NCBI RefSeq assembly: GCF_001039355.2 | Contig: NW_019776124.1 | Coordinates: forward strand, 372,001-436,000 | Reading direction: 5' to 3' | Origin: Lingula anatina | Lineage: Eukaryota > Brachiopoda > Lingulata > Lingulida > Lingulidae | DNA: 64,000 nucleotides | Shown: in pieces, positions 10,923 to 24,100 of the stretch | How positions within the stretch are numbered: the stretch's first letter is position 1 | How the letters are laid out: each line of letters opens with the position of its first letter | Made by a program: the position numbers and the translations under genes | Notes under the pieces: generated by a model | Database searches by the model: none | What the model was told of the DNA's origin: nothing | What the model saw: the letters and a program-made list of their open reading frames with translations, nothing else

Positions 10923-12806
10923 CTTCACTCTGTTTCATAACTTTAAACAGCAAAGACAACCTGTCAGAAAAGGAATTGTGTATGTATTAATTTCCAAATT
11001 TATCGAGCCTTTCCAATGGAACGCGTTTCTCGTTCTCACTTTAAGACAACCAATTCCTATGGAGCTTCATAACAGCGCGTCAGACGATCTGCTTTGAATG
11101 TTCGACTAATCATTATTCATTTCATTCCCTTTAATCCAAAATTTGACAGTTACTGTGTCTCTCGATATTCTTTTAAAAGGGCAGAAGAGGCTTTGGCGAT
11201 CGGTTAAAACATGGCACTCACGAGAGACCCAAATCCAGTTGTACTTCAGAAAATCGATACTATAAATTTACGGGAAAATGAAATTGAGGACAAATTTAAC
11301 GTTTTTATACATATTTTTTATACATATTTTTTATACATATTATACTGGCAGAGTAGAACATAATATTGGTCTCTGGCTGAATGGTAAACAACGTCACCCG
11401 AAATTAAGCGTCACCCATAAAGATATTTCATTTTTGGCCACAACCTAGTAGATTGTCTCCCGACAACATTGCTCATCAAGCGTTTTAAAGTGTTCGATTC
11501 AGCCTGCTTACATTGTAAGATCTGATACCAAGTTTGTTTAAAGGGTCACTGAACATTTCATGTGCATGAAAAGAACATTTTTAGAATAGAATTTTTACAT
11601 TCGGCAAAAAAATAAATAATAATAATAATAAATAAATAAAATAAAATAAAAAGAGAGACAAAGCCCAAGAGAACTTGTTTCAATAATTGAGGAATGCCAG
11701 ACAGTTTCAAACCATTTTCACGATGAAATGGCTTTTTCTTCCAAAGTTTAGATGTGAATCTCTTTCATTTGTCTTCTTAGAAAATGCAGAAATCTCTAGA
11801 CAGAAAACGAAAAAGACATTAGGAAATTAACCTGATTTAAGGTAGGCATGGTACATTTATGGATAATGACTGCAGATAACCCATTGTTTAACTCTGTTCC
11901 AATAAGTCGCTTACTTAAACACCCCCAGGACACCCAAACCACTTTTATCATCTTTTTCTGAAGAAAACTAGTTATAATCCGCTCTGGGCGGGATTCTTTA
12001 TTCAATAAACACAGTGAACTAAAAAAAAAACTAAACAAAACTACCGCGGATTTATGTATAGATTAAATCAGCCAAAATGTTTGCATTATTAAAAAAAAGC
12101 ATTATGTGAATCCATTCTGAGAGCGTAAAACTCACAGTAGAGAAAGTCCACGTTTTTAAAGGGACCTTTGCCTTTTAGTATTCCATATTAGATCAACTTC
12201 TATAAAGATCTAAAAAAAAAGCTGACAGCCTATTTTTTTGCTGAGTAAATTAAGATCACAATGACGTAATCGCAATGTCTTACAAGATGGAGGGATAATG
12301 AATAAAAGACGCCAACTCGATGAGACACTTAATTAACGCTTTTCTCAATTAACTTAACAGTTAGAGATCACACATTTTTAATTGATGCAAAGTTGTCTTA
12401 TAATGAGTGGCACCATTAATGACTTGGCTAGTATTTTTGTCGCCTAAAACGACTATTACGTGGAAAATTTCAAAGCACTACTTCAGAGGAGGATACAGTG
12501 CTTCTGAAAGAGACCATATATTTTTATCTTTGCATCTCACATTTTGTTTGTACAAATTTAGACTGACTCACTGTAAATAACAATTATCAAACAAAAGAAC
12601 GGTGAAACCCATTTATCCCTTTCACTGCTTTTCTGCTTTTTAGCAATCCAAGTGTTACCAAACAAATTTCATATGCATGTAACAAAACGAAGAAAACGGA
12701 CAGAAAAAGGAAAAAAAGATTCAAAGTTTGGGAACTTGAATTCCCTAGGATGCTCAAAGTCAAGGAATAGCGAGAAAGATCTAACGTCGATTCTCAATGT
12801 ACTCAC

Positions 12807-12900
12807 CTTTGATTGGCACGCTTCACCATAGGGCGACTTCCATGTGACGTGCTAGCATGCCGCTTGCCTCGTCTTTGACGACTACTCCGGGATCTGGCAA
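12807..12900 (-). other. Candidate 5' UTR exon of gene A
   Basis: On the minus strand the sequence reads AATCAAAG followed by a strong donor GTGAGTAC at 12806. The coding exon 1 of gene A is preceded on the same strand by a pyrimidine-rich acceptor (TTCCTTTTCTGACAG ending at 10961). Together they fit a 5' UTR intron of about 1.8 kb. The upstream limit of this exon is unknown; 12900 is only a placeholder. It is a splice-signal prediction with no coding support. Confidence 0.3.
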
Positions 12901-13843
12901 AAGATATCGGGACAGTGTCATGCCACAGTTACACCCACAAGTACTTTTAAAGGCTATGGAATGTTTGATTTGAGTCTTAGCTGATGTTGCTGTGAACTGT
13001 CGGCGTTCTCTTCTTAAGATTCATTCCTCCTACGGGCAATTGAAGGATGACGCATTCGTAATTCATTCAGTATTAATGCCATAAAAATTGAAATGGTACT
13101 CCAATGTGATATACATTTCTGATAATTGCATTTTATTAGATACTATTAGTTTTAGTACCTAATGCGCTCTTGGAAAATCGATATAATAGAAGAATTTCTT
13201 TCTTTTACATCTTTATTAATCTTGTTTATTCTGTCCATTCTATAGCTGAATGCCTACCGAAGGCATGATATATCATCTGGTAATGAATTCAAAGTAAAAA
13301 ATCCCATATTTAGGGTGAGCAATCATTGATCAGTGTGTTCAGGTTCACAGACAAAATGTTGCTGCGATTTATCATACTAAATTCTACCGACTAAGACAGA
13401 TTAGACCTATTACTTTCTCTATTGAAAAGGGTGAAATCATATCTGTTATGAATGCAAGGGATTTGGTGACTGCGGCCCAAGGCCTGGGGATTTGAAATCG
13501 CTAAAGATATTCAAAGTGTAGGTGGTTGTTCTGTTTCAATAAAACCAATGGCAAGGGTCCAATACACAGACATGTCTCTCTTATTGCCTTTTTCAATATT
13601 CACTGACCTTTGTTTTTGTCTTACTCCAGTGTCTGCAGTTCTGCCGTAATTTAGTCTCCTTAGAATTGGTACATGTACCAGGCCACCCCGGGACGATCTA
13701 CGATACGTTTATTACATCTTGTTTAAGAAAAGGCTTATTTATCATAACAAAGCTGATCATTGAAAAACGTATAAGATAAGCGTGGATGAAAACATGACCT
13801 TGAATCTCTTGCTAATTTGGTAAAGCCAAAGTAGAGGTTCTTA

Positions 13844-14060
13844 AACCCCCTTTGCACAGGACGGTGTCCTTGCTGCGTCCTTTGTGCGACCATGAAACTG
13901 GCATCGCTGTGGTCATAAAAAGGAGGCACAAGCATCGCTAAGGTTGCAGAATGAATGCTCAATGATCGGCCAGTTGTCGGCACGTAAATATAATTTTTTT
14001 ACTGTCAAACGGGGAAGTACTGCGGGACGCAGAAAGGACGCCGTCCAGTGTAAAGGGGGC
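13844..14060. mobile_element. TIR element with 34 bp ends, about 217 bp
   Basis: The left end CCCCCTTTGCACAGGACGG and the inverted right end (CCCCCTTTACACTGGACGG when reversed) match over about 34 bp with four or so differences, including GTCCTT and CTGCGTCC. TTA lies at both outer edges. No transposase frame is present, so this is a non-autonomous element, probably Harbinger-like by its TTA flanks. Confidence 0.65.
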
Positions 14061-14419
14061 TTATGGGTAGTTCTCTCTGCCAGAGCCCAACTACATGATG
14101 CAATTATTGTTGTCCAAAAGTCCTCAGCACATATCTCCTCAAAAATATCTGTCAACAAAGATCCCTCAGTTGCCCTGGTCGAAGGCCAAACACTGGTTGT
14201 AAAAAGTGTCTCAAGACTATGTCTCTTCAGTCACAATATTATGACGTCTTACATATACGTTATCACTTCTGTAGATTAAGTTAAACAGTTAAACTGTACC
14301 AAGATTACACTGCTTCAATTAAATTTGGCAAAATTTGCTTTTTTCACATTAGCGACAAGAAACTTTAGTTTTGCGTCCGTCTTATAGTCTTTATATCCCT
14401 TTTTACATGGCGCAGATTT

Positions 14420-14760
14420 TCGATTTGGGCGCGTATCTGCTCACCCAACTTTTTAGTTAGTTGTAGTCATGAGCGTCCGCAGAAAATTTTCCAGGGGGGG
14501 GGGGGGTCAAAGTCATTGAAGGAGGAGATAATGATTGGCTGGGTACCCACAATAAAAATGCAGTTTCAAAATTCCAGGGGGGGGGGGGGGTAAGTGACCC
14601 CAGTGTCCCCCCTGCGGACGCCCATGGTTGTAGTCACGAGGAAACATTCAAGGTGAAGAAAAGATGACCTGATCTGCATGCGTTGTATGAAGTGATCCAC
14701 ACAAAAGCAGACAACACCTTTAAAACTCATATGTTTTGAGATATATTCTATCATCAAGAC
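14420..14760 (+). repeat. Diverged duplication with 18600-18790
   Basis: Shared blocks occur in the same order at both places. They include ATCTGCTCACC(C/G)AACTT, TTAGTTAGTTG before TCATGAGGAAAC, a TATGCGTT-like segment, AAAGCAGA(C/T)AACA and TTT(T/C)GAGATATATT. The offset is about 4.1 kb. The similarity is too decayed to call a gene copy; it is probably an old local duplication or an old repeat family. Confidence 0.5.
14474..14627. mobile_element. Poly-G-containing insertion with 13 bp target duplication
   Basis: It starts CGTCCGCAG and ends with the inverted CTGCGGACG followed by CCCATGG. Inside are two runs of 12-13 G, each preceded by TTCCAG. It is flanked by TTGTAGTCATGAG (14461-14473) and TTGTAGTCACGAG (14628-14640), a 13 bp direct repeat with one difference. 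A related locus near 18640 has the same flanking context (AGTTAGTTGCACTCATGAGG) without the insertion. The element type is not assigned. Confidence 0.7.
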
Positions 14761-15686
14761 AATCATTATCACGAATGGTGCCATATTTTAAATAAAAAAA
14801 TCTCGGTTTGCACATTTGATCACATTTTGACGAAGTCTTTCCAGGATAGTTTAAGAAAAAAAAAGGATGTTTACGAGCACGAACACGAGTTTGCCCAGAA
14901 ACATCAATGAACACAAAAAAAATCGTAACGCTGAGGGCAAAACTGAATATATCTGTTTATGAACCTAAAATGAATCATTTTACGTTTTTTATAAGTTAAG
15001 CAATATGATCTATCGTAGGATGACGAGGATCCCCTTTTTCTTGCAATGGAAGCGGATTAAGGTTACATGCCCTGAAATATATCATTATATGACATACGTT
15101 GAGTTTTTCTTTTATTTTCGTATACATCAAACAATAATATCTGACAAATACTAAGGAACTATGCTGATCAACACGTCGATAACAGATACATTGTAGGGCT
15201 GTCATTGTGCTAGGGTGCCAATTTTACCTGTTGAAGTGGCGGGAAGCATTTTTGAGCACAGCTGAAAAATCCTTATTGGGTTTAGATGGCACTCGGTTCG
15301 AAGGAAAATTTCGGAGGATAAGCTATCCATAAGCTAGCCACTGTTTAATAATTTAGAATATGATATTCATTTACCGAATGGCAATCGAAGCATGAAACTT
15401 AACCAAATTGCATTAGATTATGTACTCTTTCATTAGAAACGAACATTAGCACATGTAACCACACAAAATGCTTGCAGCGCCGTGCGTATTGGGATAATCT
15501 GAGAAAAGATTTTTTGGGGTAATCGAGTTGATGTGTAAAGAAATACCTACCCCTTCCAAAACCGATTTTGCAATGGCTTGATGTCTTAAACTTTCGCGAA
15601 TGCGCTCTGCGTACCCGGGTATTCTCTTTTTGGTATTCGAAGCTGCCAAGGTAGTCTGTCCAACCAATCCAAAACATCAATCTTCC

Positions 15687-16024
15687 TTAAAGGGATAACA
15701 ACTGTTCATTTTGGCCGAAAATGGATTTTCCTGGGGTAAAGGACAATTTCCCCATACTAACCAATGGTTACTGAATCCATTCCAACATTCAAAGTTAGTC
15801 CCTGTTTTTTTCTAAAAACTTTTTTTTGTAACATTCTCTTAAGAGATTATTAATAGTGTAGCAATCTATGGAGGTCACGTGATGTGATGATCAGCACAAA
15901 TTCCAGAATAATCGCGTTAAATGCCGTTTTGTTGGTAAAATAGAATTTGTTATATTTCTATGATTTGTTTACAATGTATTTATTGTGAAATATGGATATC
16001 ATACGAACAATTGTTTGCCCTTAA
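15687..16024 (+). mobile_element. TTAA-ended miniature element, copy 3 (338 bp)
   Basis: It starts TTAAAGGGATAACAACTG and ends ATTGTTTGCCCTTAA, with the interior blocks of copy 1 (GGTAAAGGACAATTT, CTCTTAAGAGATTATTA, GGTCACGTGAT). Its length is nearly equal to copy 1. The right end is slightly diverged (GTTTGCCC for GTTATCCC). Confidence 0.8.
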
Positions 16025-19000
16025 ACCTTACCTATGCACCGGTTGTGGGTTTGGTCTCAGACAAGGGGAACACACACACAGTAATGGCCCTACTCTGTCC
16101 GCTTGTAGCTAGAATATCGTTAGACGTCGTGACAGAATTACTTGACTCCTCCGCAGACTTCTTTACACTGATGTTGTTTGAACTACCTAAATCTAGCACT
16201 GTCAATAAAAATGAGTTGATTCCCAATGGAAGCAATCCCTGGTCCATCATAGACGCATCTGGGGATACTCTTGTTCCAGTGGGGGATTCAGTGGCATGAT
16301 TCGGCGCTCACATCGAGCATATTGTCAGTTATTCTGAATGTAGGCCTACATGGTAAAAGCAATAAGAATAACTCGTGTAAAGGTGACCGTCACTGTTAAA
16401 TCGGCAATACCTATTATTTTTTCTCACATTTTCGAGACGTCCTCGTCAAGGTCTGGGGGTAATTGCAACATCAAGTGGATTTTTCTCCAGGACCTTTTTG
16501 ATCGGTTGTTTTCTGGTGAAATTTTGCCAAAGAGGATTGAGGCAATATTTCCATATTAAGACAACCCGGTATTGACGCACACAGAAGGGTTTTGATTCTT
16601 CTGCAAGCTTCAATAAACGTGCATGGTTTGAAATAATTTTGCCAACTACTGATTAGCAGATAAAATAACAAGGTTCGACAAACCAATATATTTTTTATTT
16701 ATTAAAATGACTAAAAATGATAGTATACTTTTTATCATGAAACGTGGACTGTAAAAAAGTTTTTATTCCGAATGTCGTTCTGTAAGAAGTTCACATGATT
16801 GGTATAATGCCGGGCTAATGTACAGATTGAAGTTGATAGATTTGGGTTGTTTTACATGATTGCACATAAAATATTTTATATTTAGTGTCAACTTCGCAAA
16901 AAATACGACCTCATGGAAATTACGATAACATTGTGATCATAACCGTGGCTTGTACCAGACTATTATTGCGACTATCAAAATAGACATACAACAATTAAGA
17001 CGATTGCCAATCTTCTTAATTCATTTTGTCGAAGCTTTGAATCATTTTTCTTGATACCATAATGCAATTAATAAAAATAATAGAACATTCACTGTAATTA
17101 CTAAATCGCGTTCTTTCCCTGGTCATGCAAGACTTTGTTGTCATTATTTTTCAAAATTTGTGGCGGTAACACGCATGCCCACGGTTATCTGTCGTGGATA
17201 TATAAAATATACATGAATTTTAACGAAAAAGCAATGGGCTAGTTTGTTTGTAAAAAAACGTACATGACCGCACTCTCGAATGTCACAATCCACATATTTC
17301 AATCAAAATAAGAACATTCTGTGAGAAGAAACCAACATTAACAAGTTTCAGTCTTAGAAGACGTTTCCAGATGTCAGCTTTTTTTTGCTAGGCTTAGACT
17401 GTCAAACTCAAGGTCGACGATTTAATACAAAATACCTATTATTTTTGTTTTATTTTCTTAATTTTTTACTTTATTCATTTATTTTTGCGCCAGAATATAC
17501 TGGCGAAAATGTACATGAAACGACGGAAGGCTACAATACAAAACACTAAGCTACAACATATGAGCTACATAATTAAGACTTATCCTATGTAACTTTCCTT
17601 TAAAAAGTAAGTTAATTCAAGAGTAATAATGACAAAAGTGACTTGGCATATTGCATACATTGGTCTTTGAACGGCCTGGTTAAAGTTAAATGCAAAACTT
17701 GACTTACCTAAATGGGTTATTGTCACTATTGAAAAACAAAAATGAAAACCAAAGCAATTCAATCAGCAGGTAGTTGTTGACCCAAAACGAGACGCCTGAG
17801 CGCCCTTTTAGACTTAGCGAAACACTTACATTCTAAACCCTGTACATTTGCTCTGGCCGACTTGCAAATATAGCAGTTTGGCGAAACAAACCTCAATACC
17901 CACTGTGACGCTATTTTGTTATATCGGTTATTGAATTAGGTCGCTTTACCAACTTGGCGTTTTTGTGGTTTTATTTATTATACATAAAATCAATTTTATA
18001 GCTAACACAGTTATTGTAAGTTAATGATTACAGTATTAAATTTGCTACTTAGGCAGGGTAGTTAATATTATAAAGTCAAAAGCTGTCTCCTTTTAATATA
18101 TTCTCATTCCCAGTAGACGCGGTACTACTTATCGCCGCCGCCACTTATGACGGTCAATCTCATACATTTTTAACTCAGATCTCTGTTGATTTTTTTGTAG
18201 ATAGTGTCTTGTAGGTTAATGTCGCCAACTTGACCCGGTGGGCATTTTATGACGCTAGAAAAGCCTTGTACCAATTTACATTGATTTGAATTATTTACCT
18301 CATACGAGTGCATTGTGTCATCTCTTTTATGCAACTTCTGTTCTTAACTTAGTTGGCGAGATGTAAGGCGCAGTTGTTATGCATCTGTCCATTTAAGTGA
18401 TAAAAAAAAATGTCACAGAGGGAAAACAACGTAGAACGACCTTAAACTGACAACATACAGCGTAGAAAGGAAACCAATATAAATTTCAAGAAACGAGCCC
18501 CACACAGCACGTTGTTAATATGAGCCATCTTCGGAACAATTCAAACGCATATGTAGTGGTGAGAATTTACATCGCTGACAATACCAACGTAGTATTTCAA
18601 ATCAATCGCTGACGCATCTGCTCACCGAACTTCTTATAGTTAGTTGCACTCATGAGGAAACTTCTTAGTTCGTTACTTTTGGGAAGAAGTAATAGCCCCA
18701 ATCTGGATTAATAGACAGAATGTATGCGTTGGTTCCCTTGAAAGCAGATAACAACATTAAAACAATGTTTCGAGATATATTGTAATCTGTTTTGTCTTTC
18801 TTGGCTAGAAATGTGAAGCTGCAACGGTATCGATTTTCGTGGCAGCAAATTGCTTTCCAATGTCTTTAATCTATCAGAATAAAGATGAAATTGTTGCGCT
18901 GGCTTTCTTTTCTGGAATACACCGCTGTCGCGTGCACTTGGGACAATTAATAAGCAGTATTAATGTTTCTCAACAACAGTGTTTACTTGTTTTGGGGTAA

Positions 19001-21189
19001 CCCGCAACCTTCTTAAAGCTCTTTCTTCAGACGCTGTGTTGCTTTCAGACAACTTTCTCTGAAGCTATCAATTCTGTAAAACCTCATCATAGTGCACAGC
19101 GTGAATCCAAATGGCGGATGGAATGACTCTACACTACCCCTCTCTCAAGAAAAGACAAACAAGATATGCACAGGTTATGCCTTGGTTTTCCCCTTCTTTT
19201 CACTGCCTTTATGTAACAAAAATTTGCTGTTGGAATGAGCGAAGGCATGTAATTCAATTTATGTTATCTCTAACAGTACTAGTAACGCTGCCCAAATGTT
19301 GCGCTTGCTTTTTTCAAAAATAATTCTGCCGACAGATAAATATCCCCAATGTGCCTTAGGCTTCATTTACGATTTCTTTATTGCTCTAGACACGATTCCC
19401 AGAAGGGCGAGGATCAGATATCTTTTTCTTCATTTATTTATTTGGCACAAGCCCAGAAAATGCTGAGATCAGATGCACTCTATACTTTATAAATGAGACT
19501 CCGTTGCACTACATGCATGAAAGTTTATCCCATCAGCGTTAAGTACAACTTGTTTATGGTAGCTACATTCAGATGACAGGACCAAGGGTCAGACTAATGA
19601 CCTTAATCTATTGGATTAAGTGAACTACAGGCATGATAAATTAAATGGTCAAAAACTGATAACCGAATAATTTGATTTCTTGTCGAAGGATAGTTCTCTC
19701 TAATGGCCCGATGGAAAGAGAAAACGCCAGAAGTACATGTATGTATATATACATAATACACCAGGAAAGGAAGTATATGGTATCTTAACGATATACTTTA
19801 GATTTATAGTAAAAAGATACAAGTGTTATCAATTACATATAGGAGTTTTGAATGAAACAATGAAATATGGCGAAGTAAAACATTTGCTTTCCAATTCTGT
19901 AAGTGTTTTTATTTGATACTGAATAATCAATAAGATAAAGAAAGACACTATACACCACAATGCTTTTCATATGATTTTATATCAAGGTGAACAAAATATT
20001 ATGAAATACGATTGTTTCATGCGGTAGGCTAAGATCTATCGTCTTAAACGCAAACCAGACACACGGTAGCACCTTAAATTAAATATATGTACATGTTCCA
20101 TACTTTACTCAATGTCTTTAGATAGGACACCATTCACTGAAACGCCACAACGTTACATGTACAATAAACATTGGTATCCATCATGGATAGGCATATCTTA
20201 GGGCCAGTGCTCAATCAGATGATAGAAATCCGATTTTCGGCCGAAGCCGTATAAAAACCAATCCAGAGTATTAATCCCGCTCTGCCGCCAAATCGACTGA
20301 AAGGCAGGAAAATCCAACTTTATTACCATCATTCCGATTTTTCAAAAAGTTGGGGAATCATGATGCATCGTTGTGTTATAATAGGAAGCTCACACTTCTC
20401 TCACATGTAATCAAATTCACCTAAAATGACGTACATCCAGGAAAATTGATGAAAACGGGAGATTAAGTCAGCTAGATTGATATTAAGATACCGGGAGTAT
20501 CTGCTGTTCGATACTTCAAATTCAATTTCCTTGATTGTTAGTTGCGTATACTAATAACCATTATATCTGGTACGTCGGGATTTTGGCTTCCCTTTTTACA
20601 TTATGAGCAAACTGCCTCGTTTTTTCGTAATTGCGGTTACACAATTCGGTTGAGGAGGATGATGATCTGAACTCTTCTGAGATTTTCTTACACTTGTGTT
20701 ATTCCCAACCGACTCGATTATTGGCACAAGGACTGCGCCAACATGTAATCTATATTTGACTAAAGAATAAATAGATTCTGACCAAAACAGATAATGCGGA
20801 CTGGAAAGGCCATTATGTGTGCTATCTTAAAGATGAAACGCACACGTATATGAATTCTGGCACAATGCACAACTTTATAATACGGATGACATTTATGGAT
20901 CAAAATTGAAAGAAAACCCTCCAAAACCCAGCTTTTGCTGCAATCAAAAACACCAAAAACGTTTTAACAGGTGTCTTAATTTTCAGCAGATTATTGCATG
21001 ATATTTTTCACACCAAAATCATGTTAAAAGAAAGAGAAAAAAGACGAGTGAAGATTTTGCAAATTCACGAGTTTTTCTCATCACGATGACGTCACTTTGA
21101 CACTATGCTTATTGATATGTTTCATGCAAAATTGATCTCCGCCCAAGTCCTGCCAGACAATTTGTGAGCAGAACAAACTCTGGAACAAT

Positions 21190-24100
21190 TCAAAATCCAT
21201 AGTAACACGAATATATCAGACTAAATATAGTGAAGCACATCGGAAAAAGAACTCTGGAAATTTTGTCCACTTTTCTTGCCTTTTCCCGACCATTTGGATC
21301 CTTCACCGTCTCTTCCTTTGACGTCGATGGACAAGCTTCGTCCAGTTCTTCACACATGCTGATCTGGGGCTGAAAACAATGTAATTTCGTGAAGTGTTTT
21401 GAGCTGCAATGATTCTCAATATTTGAAAAATATCTAAAAGGTCTTTATTGTAACTGGATAGCGAAAGCGTGTGTTAGTTGTACTGGTATCACTGGTATGG
21501 AATAAAGCAATCCATGTTAAGGTGCCGTGCCATATTTGAAAAAAAAAAACGTTGCTAATTGTCATGGGTTGTTAAACTTAATATTATAACCAACAAAGAA
21601 AATGTTTTTAATGAATGATTTTCCTGTCTTTTCTACATGTATACACATTTCCATATTGTCATACACATGTTGGTGTCACGCTTACATGCAAGTTCAGTAA
21701 AACAGAACCAACCTTTTCTTTGGCAGACGGGCATGGCATCGTGATAATCATTTTCCTTCCTCTCGCTGGGGTCGTCACCCTTTTCAGCTTGGGCACCTGT
21801 CTTCTTGTAAAATTGTTCACCAACGAATACTCGATCAGCGAGGCGAACACTATGATCAAGCACATGGCAAACCAGACATCAATCGCCTTGATGTAGGAAA
21901 CGCGAGGCTGGGACTCTCTCGCCGCAGTGGTCTGGGTGGTGATGGTCAGCACGGTGACCAGGCCGATGGTCACTCTGGCCGGAACGGCGTCGATGTGTAT
22001 CCAGAAGCTGACCCATGACATGATGACGATGAGTCCGGAGGGAAGGTATATTTGCATTATGTAGTATTCACGATTTCTTGTCAAATGGAAGTCGATGTTT
22101 AGGCAGGGGAATGCGCCTGAAATACAAAAGAAACATATGGTTGAAGCGAAATGCTTTCATGGTGTGGCCTGGTTTTAATCGCTTCTAAACAGATAATCGT
22201 TTACTTTAAGGCATCCGAATGGACCATTTCAAATGAAATACCATTGTCAGTTCAGATTTACTAAAATGAATGAGAATTAATCGCCGTTTCTTAAATTATT
22301 GCCATCGCGAATAATATAATATTTAGCATTGCTCAGTGTTTCACGACAACGTTCACGTAAAATTTCAAAGGTTTTTGTTAAATGACCGTCTTGATTCAGC
22401 CTTGGAGCGCGATCTCACCCACCTGCCGTGTAGTTCTGTGAACAGTCTTGGAAGTCCGTTTGATCAAAGCGGTACTCGGGCAACCTCAGGCTCGGGTCCT
22501 TCTCCACCGCGTTCGTCATCCATTCAAAGTGCAATGTGTCCATCGTGTTGCCAACTAGAATTTGAAAAAAAAAGGATTGTTCACATTACTCTGAATTGAT
22601 TTTAAGCATATGATGGTATTCGAGCGTAGGTGAGTGGCACCTGAATGTTACAGTGTTTACGCCACGTTCCGATTGCAGCCGTTTCAGGTTAGTTTGATAC
22701 ATCAAATTATGTTTCGTCTTTAAAATAAAAAACATAAATGTACTCTCAAACTCTATTCCCGTCAAGATTAAAGATACATGTAACCGTACGGTGCCTTACA
22801 TTAAAGTCGATTCACAATTACCCGTCATCCTTTCGCAAAGAACCTTAATGCCGCTTACCTCGTTTATCGGTTTACACCAAGTGGCTAAGAAAAAAATGAA
22901 TCTTTTAATACTCACAACTCTCCAACATCATTGGGCATATCTGTTTATCTAATGGGTAGTCCTTCAAGTTCATGTGACAGTCCAAGGTAGCTGTTATTCT
23001 AAGCAACAGAAACAAGAAAAAGAAAAAATGAACATTACAAAGCCAAAAAGTGACAGATAAATAAATAAATAAATAAATTAGTAGGGGGGTTTGTTATCCA
23101 TATTGTTCTGGGTAACTCTGGTTCTTTTTACATCAAGCGTTACAATTTCCCTTCACTGGTCTTAAAATCCTAATAAGCTACGTTTTTTTTTCGCATTTTC
23201 ACAAGTCCCAATGTACCAATCAAAATCAAATGGATTAAATGGCGGGGGGGGGGGGGGGGGGGGGNNNNNNNNNNNNNNNNNNNNNNNNNNNNNNNNNNNN
23301 NNNNNNNNNNNNNNNNNNNNNNNNNNNNNNNNNNNNNNNNNNNNNNNNNNNNNNNNNNNNNNNNNNNNNNNNNNNNNNNNNNNNNNNNNNNNNNNNNNNN
23401 NNNNNNNNNNNNNNNNNNNNNNNNNNNNNNNNNNNNNNNNNNNNNNNNNNNNNNNNNNNNNNNNNNNNNNNNNNNNNNNNNNNNNNNNNNNNNNNNNNNN
23501 NNNNNNNNNNNNNNNNNNNNNNNNNNNNNNNNNNNNNNNNNNNNNNNNNNNNNNNNNNNNNNNNNNNNNNNNNNNNNNNNNNNNNNNNNNNNNNNNNNNN
23601 NNNNNNNNNNNNNNNNNNNNNNNNNNNNNNNNNNNNNNNNNNNNGGGGGGGGGGGTCCGTTCAGACGACTCTCTTACGTAATAGATGACTAAATATTATG
23701 TTGTCGTTCCCTCACAACTGGAGCGTTAAGTCTCCAGAGTCTCCAGAGTCTCCAGTACTGCTTAATATGGAATATGCCTTATATGCCTTCGCAGTAATAA
23801 AACTGCTTGCAATCGTATACCTCTGCGCCAGTCTTATTTTGTGGTTATTACACATTTTCTGTAGACACCGCGCACTGGCTTCTGTATTTTTTTTTATTAA
23901 ATCACAGCCAAAGACAGCCTGACATTTCAAAGAATTTTTTTTCAATATGCTAAGAATATATCACTCTGTAGGGTGAAGCGCTGTGAGGCAATTGGTTCAT
24001 TTTTGCATCGTGGACATCAATGCAATCGGCAAAATATTAATATCACAAGCAGATTGCTTCACGAGGATAATGAAATAAGAAAATACAAAATATGGCATTT

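Larger units (their letters stand above)
10923..21189. other. Intergenic between genes A and B
   Basis: About 10 kb with no confident coding gene. It contains the probable 5' UTR exon of gene A (from 12807 upward), a TIR element (13844-14060), a poly-G element (14474-14627), a diverged internal duplication (about 14420-14760 and 18600-18790) and the third TTAA-ended element (15687-16024). Frames of up to about 110 codons occur but are open on both strands or lack splice and domain support. Confidence 0.55.

Noticed and set aside
15985-16299. Frame of 104 codons on the plus strand and a 72-codon Ser/Thr-rich frame on the minus strand
   Set aside because: Both strands are open over the same stretch, one frame starts inside the TTAA-ended element, and neither has splice support or a domain. 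The minus frame stops just before a GTAAGG that is not in a usable phase.
23211-23688. Poly-glycine frames across the gap
   Set aside because: They are translations of G runs and n bases, not coding sequence.
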